From the NCBI GenBank assembly GCA_021292165.1, contig CM037878.1, forward strand, positions 253,753,921 to 253,817,920: a stretch of 64,000 nucleotides of DNA, in the 5' to 3' direction. The DNA comes from Shinisaurus crocodilurus. Taxonomy: Eukaryota > Chordata > Lepidosauria > Squamata > Shinisauridae. This document shows, piece by piece, positions 33,016 to 44,364 of the stretch. Position numbers and translations under genes: made by a program. Each line of letters starts with the position of its first letter. The first letter of the stretch is position 1. The notes beneath the pieces were generated by a model, which searched no databases, was not told the origin of the DNA, and was given only the letters and a program-made list of their open reading frames with translations.

Positions 33016-33641
33016 AAGTGTCCTAAGAATGGCATTCTATTCATTCTCTTCCATTTATGAAAAGGTCAGGCTTGATCTTACTTTCCCAGAGTGGACATTA
33101 GCTTTTATAGGAAAAACATATGGTTTATTTTAATTATTGAGATTTTATTAGGTTTATATACTACATCCAAAAAACCAAAAAAGTACAAACAACCACTGCA
33201 AATGCATAATAGAAGGCACAAATAGAACACTGGGTCTTGACCTTTGTATATGTCATGTAAAGTAACATTTGTTGATGAGAAGTGGAAACAGAAGATAGAG
33301 TAATTAACTCGGTTAGAGAGGGAGAAGATGAGATATGGGGATAGAATGAGAGGAAGAAAGTTAATGAGAAAATAAGTATTAGTTCTTAATAATTAGTTCT
33401 TCAAATACATTTCTCTTTTAAGATTTCACCCAAACAGGGCGTCTGGGCTTCCTCTTAAAATGGAAATAGGGCTATTGGCCATACTGTCTGGGAATTACGG
33501 GAATTGTAGTCCAACACATTTGGAGAAGACTGGAGGAAGGCTGGGCTAGTGTATCCTTCTTGGATTAGTCACTTTCTGTTGAGGCCTGATGGGGCTTGTT
33601 ATGTATACATAACCTACTTTTACCTAATTGTGTTTTGAGTA
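33016..33641. other. no gene; hAT MITE half at 33478-33550
   Basis: GGGAATTGTAGTCCAACACA to GGAGGAAGGCTGGGC matches the right half of the palindromic hAT-like MITE at 7097-7232. The rest is unremarkable. Confidence 0.5.
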
Positions 33642-33891
33642 CAGTAATACCTTGGATTGCAAGTAACTTGGTTTGAGAGCGTTTTGCAAGACAAGCAAAT
33701 TTTTAAATATATATTTTTTTTAAATTGACTTGATATACAAGCGACGTCTTGCAATACAAGTACTGTAGTACGACTTAAATTAAAAATCTCTGTACAAATT
33801 TTTTTTGGGGGATTTCATTTTGATATAAGAGTGTTTTGGATTATAAGCACGTTTCCGGAACGAATTATGCTCTCAATCCAAGGCATGACTG
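33642..33891 (-). mobile_element. Tigger/pogo-like MITE, copy F
   Basis: Inverse orientation, flanked by TA (33640-33641 and 33892-33893). The best preserved minus-strand copy. Confidence 0.9.
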
Positions 33892-34261
33892 TACATGTGT
33901 TTGATTTGGGAACCAGGATAACCAGGCCTTACTTGAAACCAAACAGTCTGGGTTATTTATTTGGCCACTAATAGAACCCACTCTTTTTTTTTTTATAGCT
34001 TGTTTTCTTTCTTCTTTTCTTTTCTTTTTTTTTATTAAAAGGCCATTCTGGTTCATTACAGGCTTTATGCGTTGTACTTGAGGTGAATACATCCTGTACT
34101 TTTAGCTGAGGATTTTTGTGTACTTGGATGAAATGGTTGTTAATTAACATTCTTTGCTTTGGAGGAGTGATGGTAATACCCGACAGAGGGTAGGAATGAA
34201 CAGCGATTAACACCAAAGCTGCAAGTGGAATTTGGAGGTCAGTGTCTGATATGTATAGGAA

Positions 34262-34690
34262 GGGTGGCCATGTGTCCTAGTTTACAAAGGACAGTTCTCT
34301 ATTTGAAGACAAATAGAGGCTAGAGGACAGTCTTCTATTTGAAGGCATCCTCTAATTGAAGGGTTGCCCTGTCCAAGACTTTAAAGATAAAGAACAATAT
34401 TAAAGGGGAACAGGGGCCTTGAAGTCACCCATCAACAGCAGACTGAGCAGACACACAGGTCTTTTAGTCACAGTCTTCCCATCTGTGGTGACATGTATTT
34501 CTATTTAACTTATAGGAATTATTTCTAAGGTTGCATCTATAAATTAGCATGTGCAAATGTTACGCAGATTTGTGCCCCCTTGTTGTTCTGTTTTTTGGTG
34601 ATGCATATCCTCTATTTTGCTGATGCGTAAGTGGCTTTAAGATGCATAGGACGGCTTTAAGGTTTTTGTGGGAGGGGAATTTACTCTTAT
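34262..34690 (+). repeat. unclassified dispersed repeat (AGGGTGGCCATGTGTCC)
   Basis: Starts AGGGTGGCCATGTGTCCTAG and has TTCTATTTGAAGGCATCC and TTTAAAGATAAAGAACAAT. The same phrases occur reversed at 40880-41248. No coding frame and no clear termini, so the class is unknown. Confidence 0.6.
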
Positions 34691-34750
34691 GTATTATGGT
34701 GCTGCTCTTTATGTGAGAAGAGCTTGAGAACAAAAACACTCCATATGAGA

Positions 34751-34912
34751 TAATCAGAAGAGTCCTGCTGGATCAGACCAATGGCCTACCTAGTCCAGCA
34801 TTCCGTTTCCCACCAGTCCATGGGAAGCCCACAACTGGGACATGAGGGCAATAGCCCTCTCCTGCTATTGTCCCCTAGGAACTGGTATGCAGAGCATGGC
34901 AGAGCGTAACCC
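34751..34912 (+). repeat. dispersed retroposon fragment (TGGATCAGACCAATGG)
   Basis: Second copy of the family at 21950: CTGCTGGATCAGACCAATGG, CTAGTCCAGCATTCCG, TGGGAAGCCCACAACTGGG. Confidence 0.65.
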
Positions 34913-34924
34913 CACAATTCAGTT

Positions 34925-35345
34925 CCCTGATGTATGTCTGCATTAGTATGTTTAGTGAGTATAGAATGTTGAACTGAGTGGGTGTGGTTTTGGATGTCTT
35001 GGAAAGGGTGGAGGGAGGAGTATATAAGGAGTGTTTGAGTGATGTCAGTGTTAGTGTGTTGGGAGTGTTGGGAGTTAGGTTAGTTGGGTTAGTCAGGTCG
35101 TTGTCTTTTCCTTCTTACAGTTATTCGTGTCTTGTCAGTCAGGAGTTTTGAGAGAAATCAGTGCTTGTCTGAAGAGTGAAAGTATAATTAGAGTTGTAGG
35201 TACTTAGGTTAATTACAAAGTGTTTGGTGTAGGCAGGTTTAAAGTTACCTTCTTGAACTAAGATTTTGAGAATTAAAATAAACATTTTTATTTTGTTTGC
35301 TACCCAAATCCTACGTGTCAGCTTGGCGTTATTAATACTGCATTA
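34925..35345 (+). mobile_element. LTR-like segment, boundaries uncertain
   Basis: A TATATAAGG box at 35021 and an AATAAA at 35277-35282, followed by a T-rich stretch. The ~250-bp spacing is what an LTR would show. The phrase CTGCATTA occurs at both edges (about 34941 and 35339) and may derive from the target site. I could not fix TG/CA termini, so this could be another kind of repeat. Confidence 0.4.
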
Positions 35346-35356
35346 CTGTTAAATCT

Positions 35357-35382
35357 ACACACACACACACACACACACACAC
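35357..35382. repeat. (CA)n microsatellite
   Basis: Uninterrupted CA run directly after the LTR-like segment. Confidence 0.9.
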
Positions 35383-35704
35383 CTTTGTACCCACAGTATC
35401 ATAAATTTAAAATAGATCCTTAATAACCTGTATTAATCTTTTCCCTCATTGGTAGGGGAAAGGTTTCATTTGACCCTCCCCTCAGGTTTTTAAGTGTTGG
35501 AGCTTAGTCTGAGAAGGGTTTATGCGTCTGGTCCTAGTGTGAAGGGACTGTGTCGTTGCACATGCTACCTCTGATCCTGGAGGTAATATATAGCCATCAT
35601 AGTAGGATGCTCCATGGGTGGGAGTACTAGTATTTAAAGAGAGAGGGGGGAGAGAGAGGTCATTTTGAAAAGATGATGAAGATAAGGTCCAGCTTATAAG
35701 GAAG

Positions 35705-36146
35705 CAATCCTATGGCCCCTAGACAGTGTCTGTGGGGCCATGGGATGTTTAGGATTCCCAGATCTGAGGTTGGAGACAGCGTTCCAACCTCAGAGCTGGG
35801 AATCAGAGCTCTGACCTCGTCCCCATCACAGCCAGCATGGAAATAACAACACTGGCTGCTCTCTGAGGTCAGGAAAGTGACCTTGGAGAGGGAGTGTTTT
35901 AGGGGATGGGGAAGGGAGACAACTAGAGAGGCCAGGGTATGTCCTATCCTGATGTCTCTCCAGCCTCCTTCCCTCCCCCTCTGGAACGCCTGAGCTATAC
36001 TGGCAAAAAAAACCATGTAGCAAAAATGCAGGGAAGAAGGACAGGGAGACAAAGATTGCTTCTGTCACTCCTCCTGCCCTGCATAGAATGATCATAAGTC
36101 TCCAAGTTCAGGGGCTTACAATAATGGTGATAGGATTGTGCCCTAA
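35705..36146 (+). mobile_element. MITE-like element with CAATCCTATGG ends, ~440 bp, copy 1
   Basis: Left end CAATCCTATGGCCCC and right end ATAGGATTGTGCCCTA are inverted. The interior shares AGATCTGAGGT, CCAACCTC..GAGCTGGGAATC, CTTCCCTCCCCCTCTG and AGCAAAAATGCAG with 43046-43482 in the same orientation and with 43766-44222 in reverse. The overlapping 130-residue minus-strand frame is not conserved between copies and is not a gene. Confidence 0.75.
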
Positions 36147-38454
36147 GACATTGAAACTTAGATATAAGACTCTGTATGCCCAATGAGAACTCTGAAGATG
36201 GATGGATTTTGTTGGGGAACATGGTGTTCAGGACTAGAGGCTGACTAGATTTTTGCTATCACTTACATTCCCCCTCCCAGTTTTGTGACATTTTCAAGTT
36301 TCCCATATATGGTGGAGCTTTCCTTGCATTCATGTTGGCCACATTTAATCTGTGTCTACTGGAAGTGACCCAAAATATTTATTTATTTAGATTCCTCACC
36401 ACCTTATCCTGAAGGTGCTATCAAGATGAACAGAAATAATTATGGAAGACTCAGTTATCAGATATATTAACAGTACCATTAAAACAGCCCTTGCTCACCA
36501 GTAAATGCTTTCATGAACATACATTTCTTACAAAATATCCTCAAGCTCTGGGCTCTGTTGAATGTCTGGAGGAAATCCTCCAAATTGAGAAGCAGCACTT
36601 CTGCATGTTCCCATGCTGATCTCATTTGCTACATGTCAGGAGTCCACTTAGAAAACTGTATAGTTTGCTAAAGAACGTATGGGAGGAGCAGTTTCCTTAT
36701 AAGACCCAAGCTGCTCTTGTCTTCATAAAATGAGAGATAAACTCAACATTTTCAATTAAAAGTGAGAGGGAAAATGATGCTTCATTTTGTGCCAAAGACC
36801 ACAAGAGGCCAAGCCATGCCTCAAAGGCACCTGCCAGCCATTGGCCAAGCTGGTGCTTGATTTGCTCAGAAAGTGACCATCAAGATTCCAGTAAATCTGT
36901 GGGCAGGAAGGACGCATAATTGTTTCCTTCTTTAAGAAGGGCACCGTGACACTGGAACTGAGGCTATGAACTCATCTCTAATTTTATTACACTGTGTGCT
37001 GTGTGCTGTGAGTTTCAACCATGGAGCCAAGTGCAAAAGAAATTTTCCGTGCCCAGAAGCTGGTTTGCAAATCTGCCATCACTTCACAATATTAGCCTCA
37101 ATATAGTGCCTCATGCATTCACATATTAATTACTATACTACCATGTGTTTTAAGGAAATGTTATCCTAATTAATTTTTTTCCCTACTGCAAGAGAAACAC
37201 TGAGAGCACACCTTAATTTTTTCCTCTGAATATAATTAATAAACTTTACTGTGTAATACAGGAATACTACCACTGATCCTCCAAATTATAGTCTGCAGAA
37301 AATAGGAGGGACTAAAGTGCATGAGGACAGATGTTCCAGAAGAACAAGGAATAAATATGCCGGATGAAACAAACTAATTTACACAAGCAGGGGATTTCTG
37401 CAGCAACACATTGAAGAGGAAGGCAAAATAAATCCAGCAATAAGCCAAACTAGTTTGGGGACTTTTCCCCTGTCTAAATACAACAGTCGGGATCTACATG
37501 GGCTAAATCCAACATAACATGAGCAAACGTCTCCTCGTGCAATGGTAGTTTCCCTTCTCCTTCCCTTGCAGCCTCCGTACACCCCCCCCCCCAATCTGCT
37601 TGGGAGGGTCCACCAACCCTCTGGAGCAGATTTGAGGGGTGCACAAATATGTACCCCTCAAATCTGCAGGGGCTGCAGGGGGAAGAGAAATTCAATCCGT
37701 CAGCAGTGTCTGTTCTGCTGGCGGAAGGAAACCATTGGATACAATCCGATATCTATTTCTCTGCCTATTCTCTAGTTCTATGTACGGTAACTTTCTCTCT
37801 CTCTTCCTCAGGCAACTTTTCACAAATTATCCACATTCAGATTTATAAATGCAACAATTACAAGTACTCCTTGGTTTATACTGCTTCCTTCAAACATTTA
37901 GAGGCATTAGTACAGAATACAGCTATATGCAATGCTAAAAATCTCAACACTTGAATGAGTCGTCCTCTCTTCATAACAGTTAAGATGATACAGGACTCTT
38001 CGTAAGTCACAATTTAAGAGAATCTCATTCTCTGGCCATCACTTTCAAAACTCCAGTCTGCAAAAGCACAATCTGCATGTATAACTGGTGGAACAGCCTA
38101 AGAAAGCAGAAGAACCTTGGAACAATTAACAATATATTTAAGAGTGTGTGCCAACTCAAACAGTCAAAATTACTGTAGTGCCACAGGCTATTTCCTAATC
38201 TTTACCTTACCTGATCCAAGCCATTCAGGGTTTTAACATAGCTCGCCTAGAGGAGAATATCCCACTTTCTCTCTGGGTTGTCCCTCAGGATAAAGGAAAT
38301 GGCATTCCAGATCCACCAGCAATGTGTGCAAACAAAGTCATGAAACAAACAAAACCCAGCTGAGCGGTGGTTTCTTTTATTCAGACTGCCCTAACTTATT
38401 TCTACTCCTCCTTGCTGAGTTTGCTACAACACAAAGCATTGACTCTCCCAGCAA
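36147..38454. other. no gene; one hairpin
   Basis: Single-copy-looking non-coding DNA. A 17-bp-arm inverted repeat lies at 37627-37666, next to a C-run at 37582. Frames at 37379-37954 on both strands reflect low-complexity sequence and carry no domain. Confidence 0.5.
37627..37666. repeat. 17-bp inverted repeat, 6-nt loop
   Basis: CAGATTTGAGGGGTGCA (37627-37643) pairs with TGTACCCCTCAAATCTG (37650-37666), with one mismatch. Confidence 0.88.
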
Positions 38455-39025
38455 TTCACACATGTGTATGTGTGCCCTCTGGGGACGGCATTCCACAACT
38501 GGGGCACCAGGACTGAAAAGGTCCTCTCCTTAGTAGCTACCCATCTCAGTTCATTTGGCAGGGGCACCGAGAGAAGGGCCTCTGAAGCTTACCTTAGGGT
38601 ATGGGCAGGTATATATGAAAGGAGACAATCGTTCAGGTAACCTGGCCCAAATCCATTTAGGGCATTGTAGGTTAATACCAGCACTTTGAATTGGGTCCAA
38701 AAACAGACTGGCAGCCAATGCAGATAATAAAGCATTGACGTAATATGGTAAAATTGGCTATTCCCTGTTAACAACCTCGCTGCTGTATTTTGCACCAACT
38801 GGAGTTTCTGGACTGTTTTCAAAGTCAGCTCCACATATAACACATGGCAGTAATCCAAATGTGAAGTTACCAGAGTGTGGATAACTGTATCTAGGCTATC
38901 TCTGTCAAGATAGGGTTGTAGTTGGTGTGTCTGCCTAAGCTGATAAAAAAAGCTCTGTGCCACCAAAACCATCCATGCCTCCAGTGACAGTGCTGGATCT
39001 AAGAGCACTCCCAACTACAAACCTG
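38455..39025 (-). pseudogene. L2-type LINE reverse transcriptase fragment
   Basis: On the minus strand, a 141-residue frame (38589-39014) shows the post-catalytic L2 RT region: 'LGVLLD'-like start (MGVLLDPALSLEAWM), LDYCHVLYVEL, KLQLVQNTAARLLTG, LHWLPVCFWTQFKVLVLTYNALNG and GPGYLNDCLL. A frame change near 38589 leads into the FSVLVPQLWNAVP-like block at 38455-38530, homologous to the C-terminus at 1-304. Upstream catalytic motifs are absent. It is from a different L2 subfamily than the copy at 1-418 and is broken. Confidence 0.88.
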
Positions 39026-39505
39026 GTCCTTTAGGGGGAGTGCAACTCCCCTAAATTGTTCAGTTTGATAGAGATGGCAAAGCAACACATTTTACACGTA
39101 TGTAAAATGTTATAAGCATGCAGGTGATGGTTTAGGGTATTTTAATCCTAAAGAGTTATCAATAGGGGCAATATGGCCTTTTAATCATGGCCTTGTTTAG
39201 AAATGTTCCCCCACCTGCTTTTAAACAGAAGGAATTTGGTGTGAGAATATGGTTACTGAAATGTTTGGATCTAGCGGAAATGGATAAGTTAACAAAAGAA
39301 GAAAACAGTATACAATTGGAACAAATATATGGAATAATTCTATTATGACTTGGAGAGTGAATGTTGCAGCCATATTTTAAGTGATTTGCTTTCATGTTTT
39401 AATTATAATACTGTATTTTATATTAAAGTGTTTGCTACAAATAATGCTCAAGGCAGCTGAGAGGCATGATATAAAGTAAATCTTCTGTTTGATAGAGATA
39501 GGCAG
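39026..39505. other. no gene seen
   Basis: AT-rich non-coding DNA. Confidence 0.5.
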
Positions 39506-40030
39506 AACAATCCTATGGTGGTTGGGGTCAAGTGAACCATCACTTCATAAGCCCTGCTGGGCTTGCTCTGGCTAGGGTGGAAGGTGTGTGTGGGGATGGC
39601 TTTTTACCTTCCCCCATGCTTTTTTTTTTTCTTGCCAGTTTTTCTTTTTAAAAAATCATCTTCCCAATAGTTCCTACGGGAGAGAAAATAACCACCCAGC
39701 CTCAAGCTGGCATAGTGTTTCCCTTCTTCCAGGGGCAGGTCTGGGGAATGAGGGGGCTTTGGATCCTCCGGATGCCTCCCCCAATCTGCTCATGAATGCC
39801 TCCCCCCAATCCGCCCATAAAATGCCCCCAGAATGCCCCCTTTCCTCCATACCACCTGTGGAGTACTGCCGGCAGGGCAGCCACAGAGGCAGAGCTTTAT
39901 GCTCCTGGTCAAGGGACGATCTCTGCATTGAACCTCCATCTTTATGGATGGTCCTCTCTGTCCTGCAGATGCAAAGTCCACAGTATCCTATGGCCACTGG
40001 GATGGTCTCCCAAGAACCATAGGATTGTCT
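39506..40030. mobile_element. MITE-like element with CAATCCTATGG ends, ~525 bp
   Basis: Left ACAATCCTATGGTGG and right ACCATAGGATTGTCTT are inverted. The interior is unlike the 35705 family except for its ends. The five overlapping frames here (up to 144 residues) arise from C/G-rich low-complexity sequence and have no recognisable domain. Confidence 0.6.
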
Positions 40031-40879
40031 TATAATCCCCCCCTTTCTTCTTCCTCTTCTGTATATTCTTTTATAAATAAATGTTAAAAAGGGGGCCAAA
40101 TTACATTTTTACATATTAACTTAATGTTCCATGATATAATACCTGTGACATAATCCATCTATTGAATGTATTGATGTGAAACCGACTCATTTGTTTTCCG
40201 TCACTTACAAAGGAATACTTGCTCTTTTACTTTGTCTTTCTCATTTGGATGAAATGGGCAAACTAAGTGAAGAGGAAACACATAATCTTGTTTGTAGACG
40301 GAAACAGTTGGAAGCTTTCTAAACTGGTTTCATTTTAAACTGTAAGTGCAAAGTAAACCATACAGCCCCACCTACTGGAAACAGGACATAATGGAGCCAC
40401 AAAGCTTCACACATGACAAAATTGAGCAATACATTACAGGCTGTGCTGGTGCAACTGAGATCAGTGTTTGGCTCAAGATCAGGAACTGCTCCCTGAAGAA
40501 TTTAATAATCACAAATATTAAAAATACCTTACGTTAGACATTAACCAGACTAAATGTTTAGATAGTATGGTGCCAGTATTTTATGGAGTGCAACTCAAAC
40601 AAGCAGCCTTATTTAGTAATGATTGGAGTTCTGATACAGTTTCTGGACGATTCAAAGGAGGAAGTGTCCATCTTTTTCATAGTAATTGTTTTGATCAGGA
40701 GTATATATTCACTCATTTCAGAAATTCTTTTCCCCCTCTTTAAAATGCCTTTGTTACTATCTTCTTACCCTAAGTATATCATTTGCAGCACTGAAGCCGT
40801 AAGTGTCTAGGAGTACAGTTGGTGGGTCTAACTGAAAAGATTTTGCACCTTTTGATGGGGTGGCAACTTAGGCATGGCT
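40031..40879. other. no gene seen
   Basis: Short AT-rich frames only. No repeat recognised. Confidence 0.5.
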
Positions 40880-41248
40880 AAAAAAGAGGAAATGCATCGC
40901 AAGAGAGAGGGAAGAGGGCAGAGACTTACATAAAATTTGCATTTCCTAATTTATATGTATAGATGCAAATTTAGGAATAGTTGCTATAATTTAAATAGAA
41001 ATACAATACATCTCACCATAGGGCCAGCAGCGGGATGGGGGGGGAGAGACTGTGACTAGGGGACCTGTGTGCCTGCTCAGCCAGCTGTCCAGGTGCCAAG
41101 TGCCGATAGACAGCTTCAAGGGCCCTGCTCTCTGTTCTTATGATTCTTTATCTTTAAACAGGTATTGGGCTGGACAGCACTTAAAATCGAGAATGCCTTC
41201 AAACAGAGGGCTCTTCTCTGTTAAGTAGGGCATATAGCCACCCTACCT
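40880..41248 (-). repeat. unclassified dispersed repeat, reversed copy
   Basis: The right edge ATAGCCACCCTAC and the phrase GCCTTCAAACAGAGGGCTC are the reverse complement of the start of 34262-34690, and TTCTTTATCTTTAAACAGG also matches. Confidence 0.6.
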
Positions 41249-43045
41249 TTGGCAATGAGTGTCACAGAGGGAAGTAACTAAGGGTGCAATCCTATGCATG
41301 TTTAGATGGGAAAAAAGTCCTGCTACTTCCAGCATTCCAGAGCCAGCCCCTAAGGGTGCTAAGAGGTCCCTACCACTACCAATCAAAATACATCATTTTA
41401 TCTTTATCTCCTTAATGGTTTTTTTGTGGTAAGAAAAAAGAAGTGCTGGAAAAACATGGAATGGTTGCAAATGGAAGACGAGAACATCTGAACCTTCTGT
41501 GTAAAGCCTCATCTGGAAGGACCCTTAACATATCTACTCAGAAGTACAACTCATTGACTTCAATGGGGCTTACTCCCAGGTTAGGTGGGTATAGGTTTGC
41601 AGCCCAAAAGTAAAAGAAAATGCATTCACATAGTTCCCCCTTGTTCAACAACAGGAAATTCCTATTTTTTGTCTGCAGGTTTTCATAGGGTGAGGTAGGG
41701 TAACATCGTAAGTTAAAGAGAATGTGCAGATTCCAAGGCTGCAAGCTTACCTCTTCCAAGATGCATGCTCAAACCTATTGACTTCAGGAGAAGCAAATAC
41801 ACTTAACTGGGTGCAGGTTGAATATTGCATGCCAGCCCTCCTGCAAAAGAGAAAAACCAGTCGGCAAGCCTGAGGAATCCGCACGACATGAAAAAAGTCA
41901 GTTTGCTGTGGAATCCACAGGTTGGATTAATAGAAATCTAAACTCTTTTGAATCCATTTTGGATTTCTTTGACATCCCTATTATACAGCTCCTCTCAATG
42001 GCTATCGGCTGGTTGCTTGCTGCCATTTCCCCACCAGACCAGAATGCCTTGGACATTCTGAGGCATTTGGGAAGAAAAAGACCACCATTCCCCACCCCAG
42101 CCCAGAATGTCTTGCATGCCTGTGGCAGCTAAAATAAATAAGTACTGTAAGTAAAGAAAGAAAGGACTAAGAAACAAAAAGGACCAGAGCCACAGTCACC
42201 TCAATGATACCCCTCCCCCCAAAACTTTCAAACTTTCTCCCCCACCCCACAGGAATATCCCAGGGTTTGACCTTGGCTTATAGCAGCTTTTATGGGGGTT
42301 TTTTTTCTTCCTTTCATTATATTTTGTGTTTAGAGGAAAGATAAACCAGTTAAATATGTACATTAACTCATATTTACCCTCAACTTTGGAGGAAATATAT
42401 CTACAAGGATGTTACAAGAAATAAGATGCTACATTACATTGTACCAGAAACACACTAGATGGCACTCTTCCTTTTGAACCAGTAACTAAACAAGTTAATT
42501 TCAATGATTGCTATAACTAGAGGTCACAGGGCTGCTTTAAAGGTTGGTGTTACAGATTTGTAAATATTTGCTAAAAATTAATGTTGTTATCGAGGTTTTT
42601 TAAAAAAAAGTTAGAGAGAGCCTGACGATTTAAATTGTGTCTACTCTTCAGCTAGATATGAAATTCTTGCAAAATGTTCTCAGTCTTAATCTGACCTGGT
42701 AGAGAGAAGGAACATTTCTCCTCATAGGAAGTGGCATTTGAGTAATGCAGAGACTGATATTTGCACATCAATTTATAGCCCAATCTTGAAATTTGTGGCT
42801 CAGTGTTAAGGTAATGTAAACTTGCAGGACTGAGTACATACACAGCTGGAACGTTTTCTGAAAGTACAGTTTGCTTATGGTTATTACTTTTCTCATACCT
42901 TGCTCCAAGCACTAATGCCAATATGGCCAAACTGAAATGTTCAGAGCTGGGCATTGAAACTCCATGTGACAATTTCAGTGTTAAGAAATTTTTCAGTTAG
43001 GGCATGTTAGAGTATACTGGCAGAATATTGGATTTATTTATTTAG
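41249..43045. other. no gene; palindromic repeats
   Basis: Palindromic CAATCC-type units at 41283-41324 (partial, GGGTGCAATCCTATGCATG) and 41527-41606, possibly another at 41745-41817. Frames at 41818-42132 and 42652-42972 carry no domain. Confidence 0.5.
41527..41606. repeat. palindromic CAATCC-type repeat
   Basis: TCTACTCAGAAGTACAACTC, TTGACTTCAATGGGGCTTAC, TCCCAGGTTAGGTGGGTATA, TTTGCAGCC end. Confidence 0.72.
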
Positions 43046-43482
43046 AGAGTGATCCTATGGCTCCTAGACATCATCTAGGGGGCCACAGGATAATTTCAAC
43101 TCCCAGATCTGAGGTCAGAAAGAGAGCTCCAACCTCGGAGCTGGGAATCTGTGCTCCGATCCCCCTCTTCCCCTTGCAGCTAGAATGGAAAGAACTACAC
43201 CGGCTGCCCCTTCAAGGTTGGGAACTCACTCTCAGAGAGGGAGGGGGTAAAGGGGGCAGAGAGCTGGTGGGGAAGGGAGGAGACTGTAGAGGCCGGGTAC
43301 GACATATCCTGACAGTGCTCCAGACTTCTTCCCTCCCCCTCTGAAGTGCCTCAGCTGGGCGGCCGAAAATGGCCATCTAGCAAAAATGCAGAACAGGAGG
43401 CGCAGGGAAGCAGTGATCACCTCCGCTGCTCCTCCTGCTCTGCAGTCGTTGCTCATAAGGATTGCTATAGGATTTCGCCCTT
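43046..43482 (+). mobile_element. MITE-like element, CAATCCTATGG family, copy 2
   Basis: Left GTGATCCTATGGCTCC and right CTATAGGATTTCGCCC. The interior matches 35705-36146 (CAGATCTGAGGTC, ACCTCGGAGCTGGGAATC, AGCAAAAATGCAG). Confidence 0.75.
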
Positions 43483-43765
43483 CAGGTATTCATATTCTGC
43501 TTTTCAGGTGAATCTTACAGGGCGGTTGACACCTCAGCTAATACACCAGGAACAAGTTCTTTGAGTGTGAGGAGCCCCAGTGACGAAGCATCTCTGAACG
43601 AAGCATCTCCGCCCCAGTGACAAAGAGTCAGCACACCTATGCAAGTTTAGCAACAGGGTGAGGAAGCCTGGGCAGTTGAGTCTTCCCCACGTTCTACAAG
43701 TAAGTAACTATAAAGAAAGAAAGAAACTATAAAGAAATTCACCATCTTCACCTAGTAAATAACTC

Positions 43766-44222
43766 ACAGTGCAATCCAAGGAGGCTGCCCATAATAACCC
43801 TCTGAACTTGGAGGATTACAGGCATCCTATGGCGGGCAGAAGGAACACGGAGGTGAAGGTTACCTCTGCACTTCTCCTGCCCTGCAAAAAACTTAGACAG
43901 CCAATTTCGGCCATCTAAGTGTTTTGCCCTGGAGTGTGAGGAGAGGAGGCTGAGACGCCGCCAGGATACTGTGCATCCTGGCGGAACCTGTCTCTTTCCC
44001 TCCCCGCCCCCAAAACATTTCCAAGGCCGAGGTCTTGTGACCTCGGAGCCAAAGCTGCCACGGTTCTTTCCATGCCGGCTGCAAGGGGGGAGGGGGAGGG
44101 CACTCTGAGTTTGGAGTCCCAGCTCCAACCTTGGAGCATGTTTCTGAGGTTGGAGCTAGGACTCCAAATTATCCTATGGCTGGCTAGACTCTGTCTAGAT
44201 GGCCATAGGATTTTACCCTTAG
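43766..44222 (-). mobile_element. MITE-like element, CAATCCTATGG family, copy 3 (reversed)
   Basis: Left GTGCAATCCAAGGAGG and right GGCCATAGGATTTTACCC. The interior matches copies 1 and 2 in reverse (CCTGCCCTGCAAAA, GGCCATCTAAGTG). It lies 284 bp from copy 2 in inverted orientation. Confidence 0.72.
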
Positions 44223-44364
44223 TTTTCCAGGGAAACAAACCCAATAATAACAATAACATTGTTATGAGGGTGTGTGTGTGTGTGTGTGGGCTATCCAGTG
44301 TATTACACCAAATGCCACATGTATGACTGTCTGCCAGCTGGACAGAAGTCATGGGTGTGTGCTT

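Noticed and set aside
7381..33891. CRISPR-like array from regularly recurring ~250-bp units
   Set aside because: The units are dispersed transposons kilobases apart with TA target sites. No direct-repeat/spacer structure exists.
35660..36052. 130-residue minus-strand frame
   Set aside because: It falls within a repeated element whose other copies do not keep the frame.
39588..40099. Overlapping frames of 144 and 141 residues on opposite strands
   Set aside because: Both lie in a MITE-like element with CAATCCTATGG ends, are low-complexity, and carry no domain.
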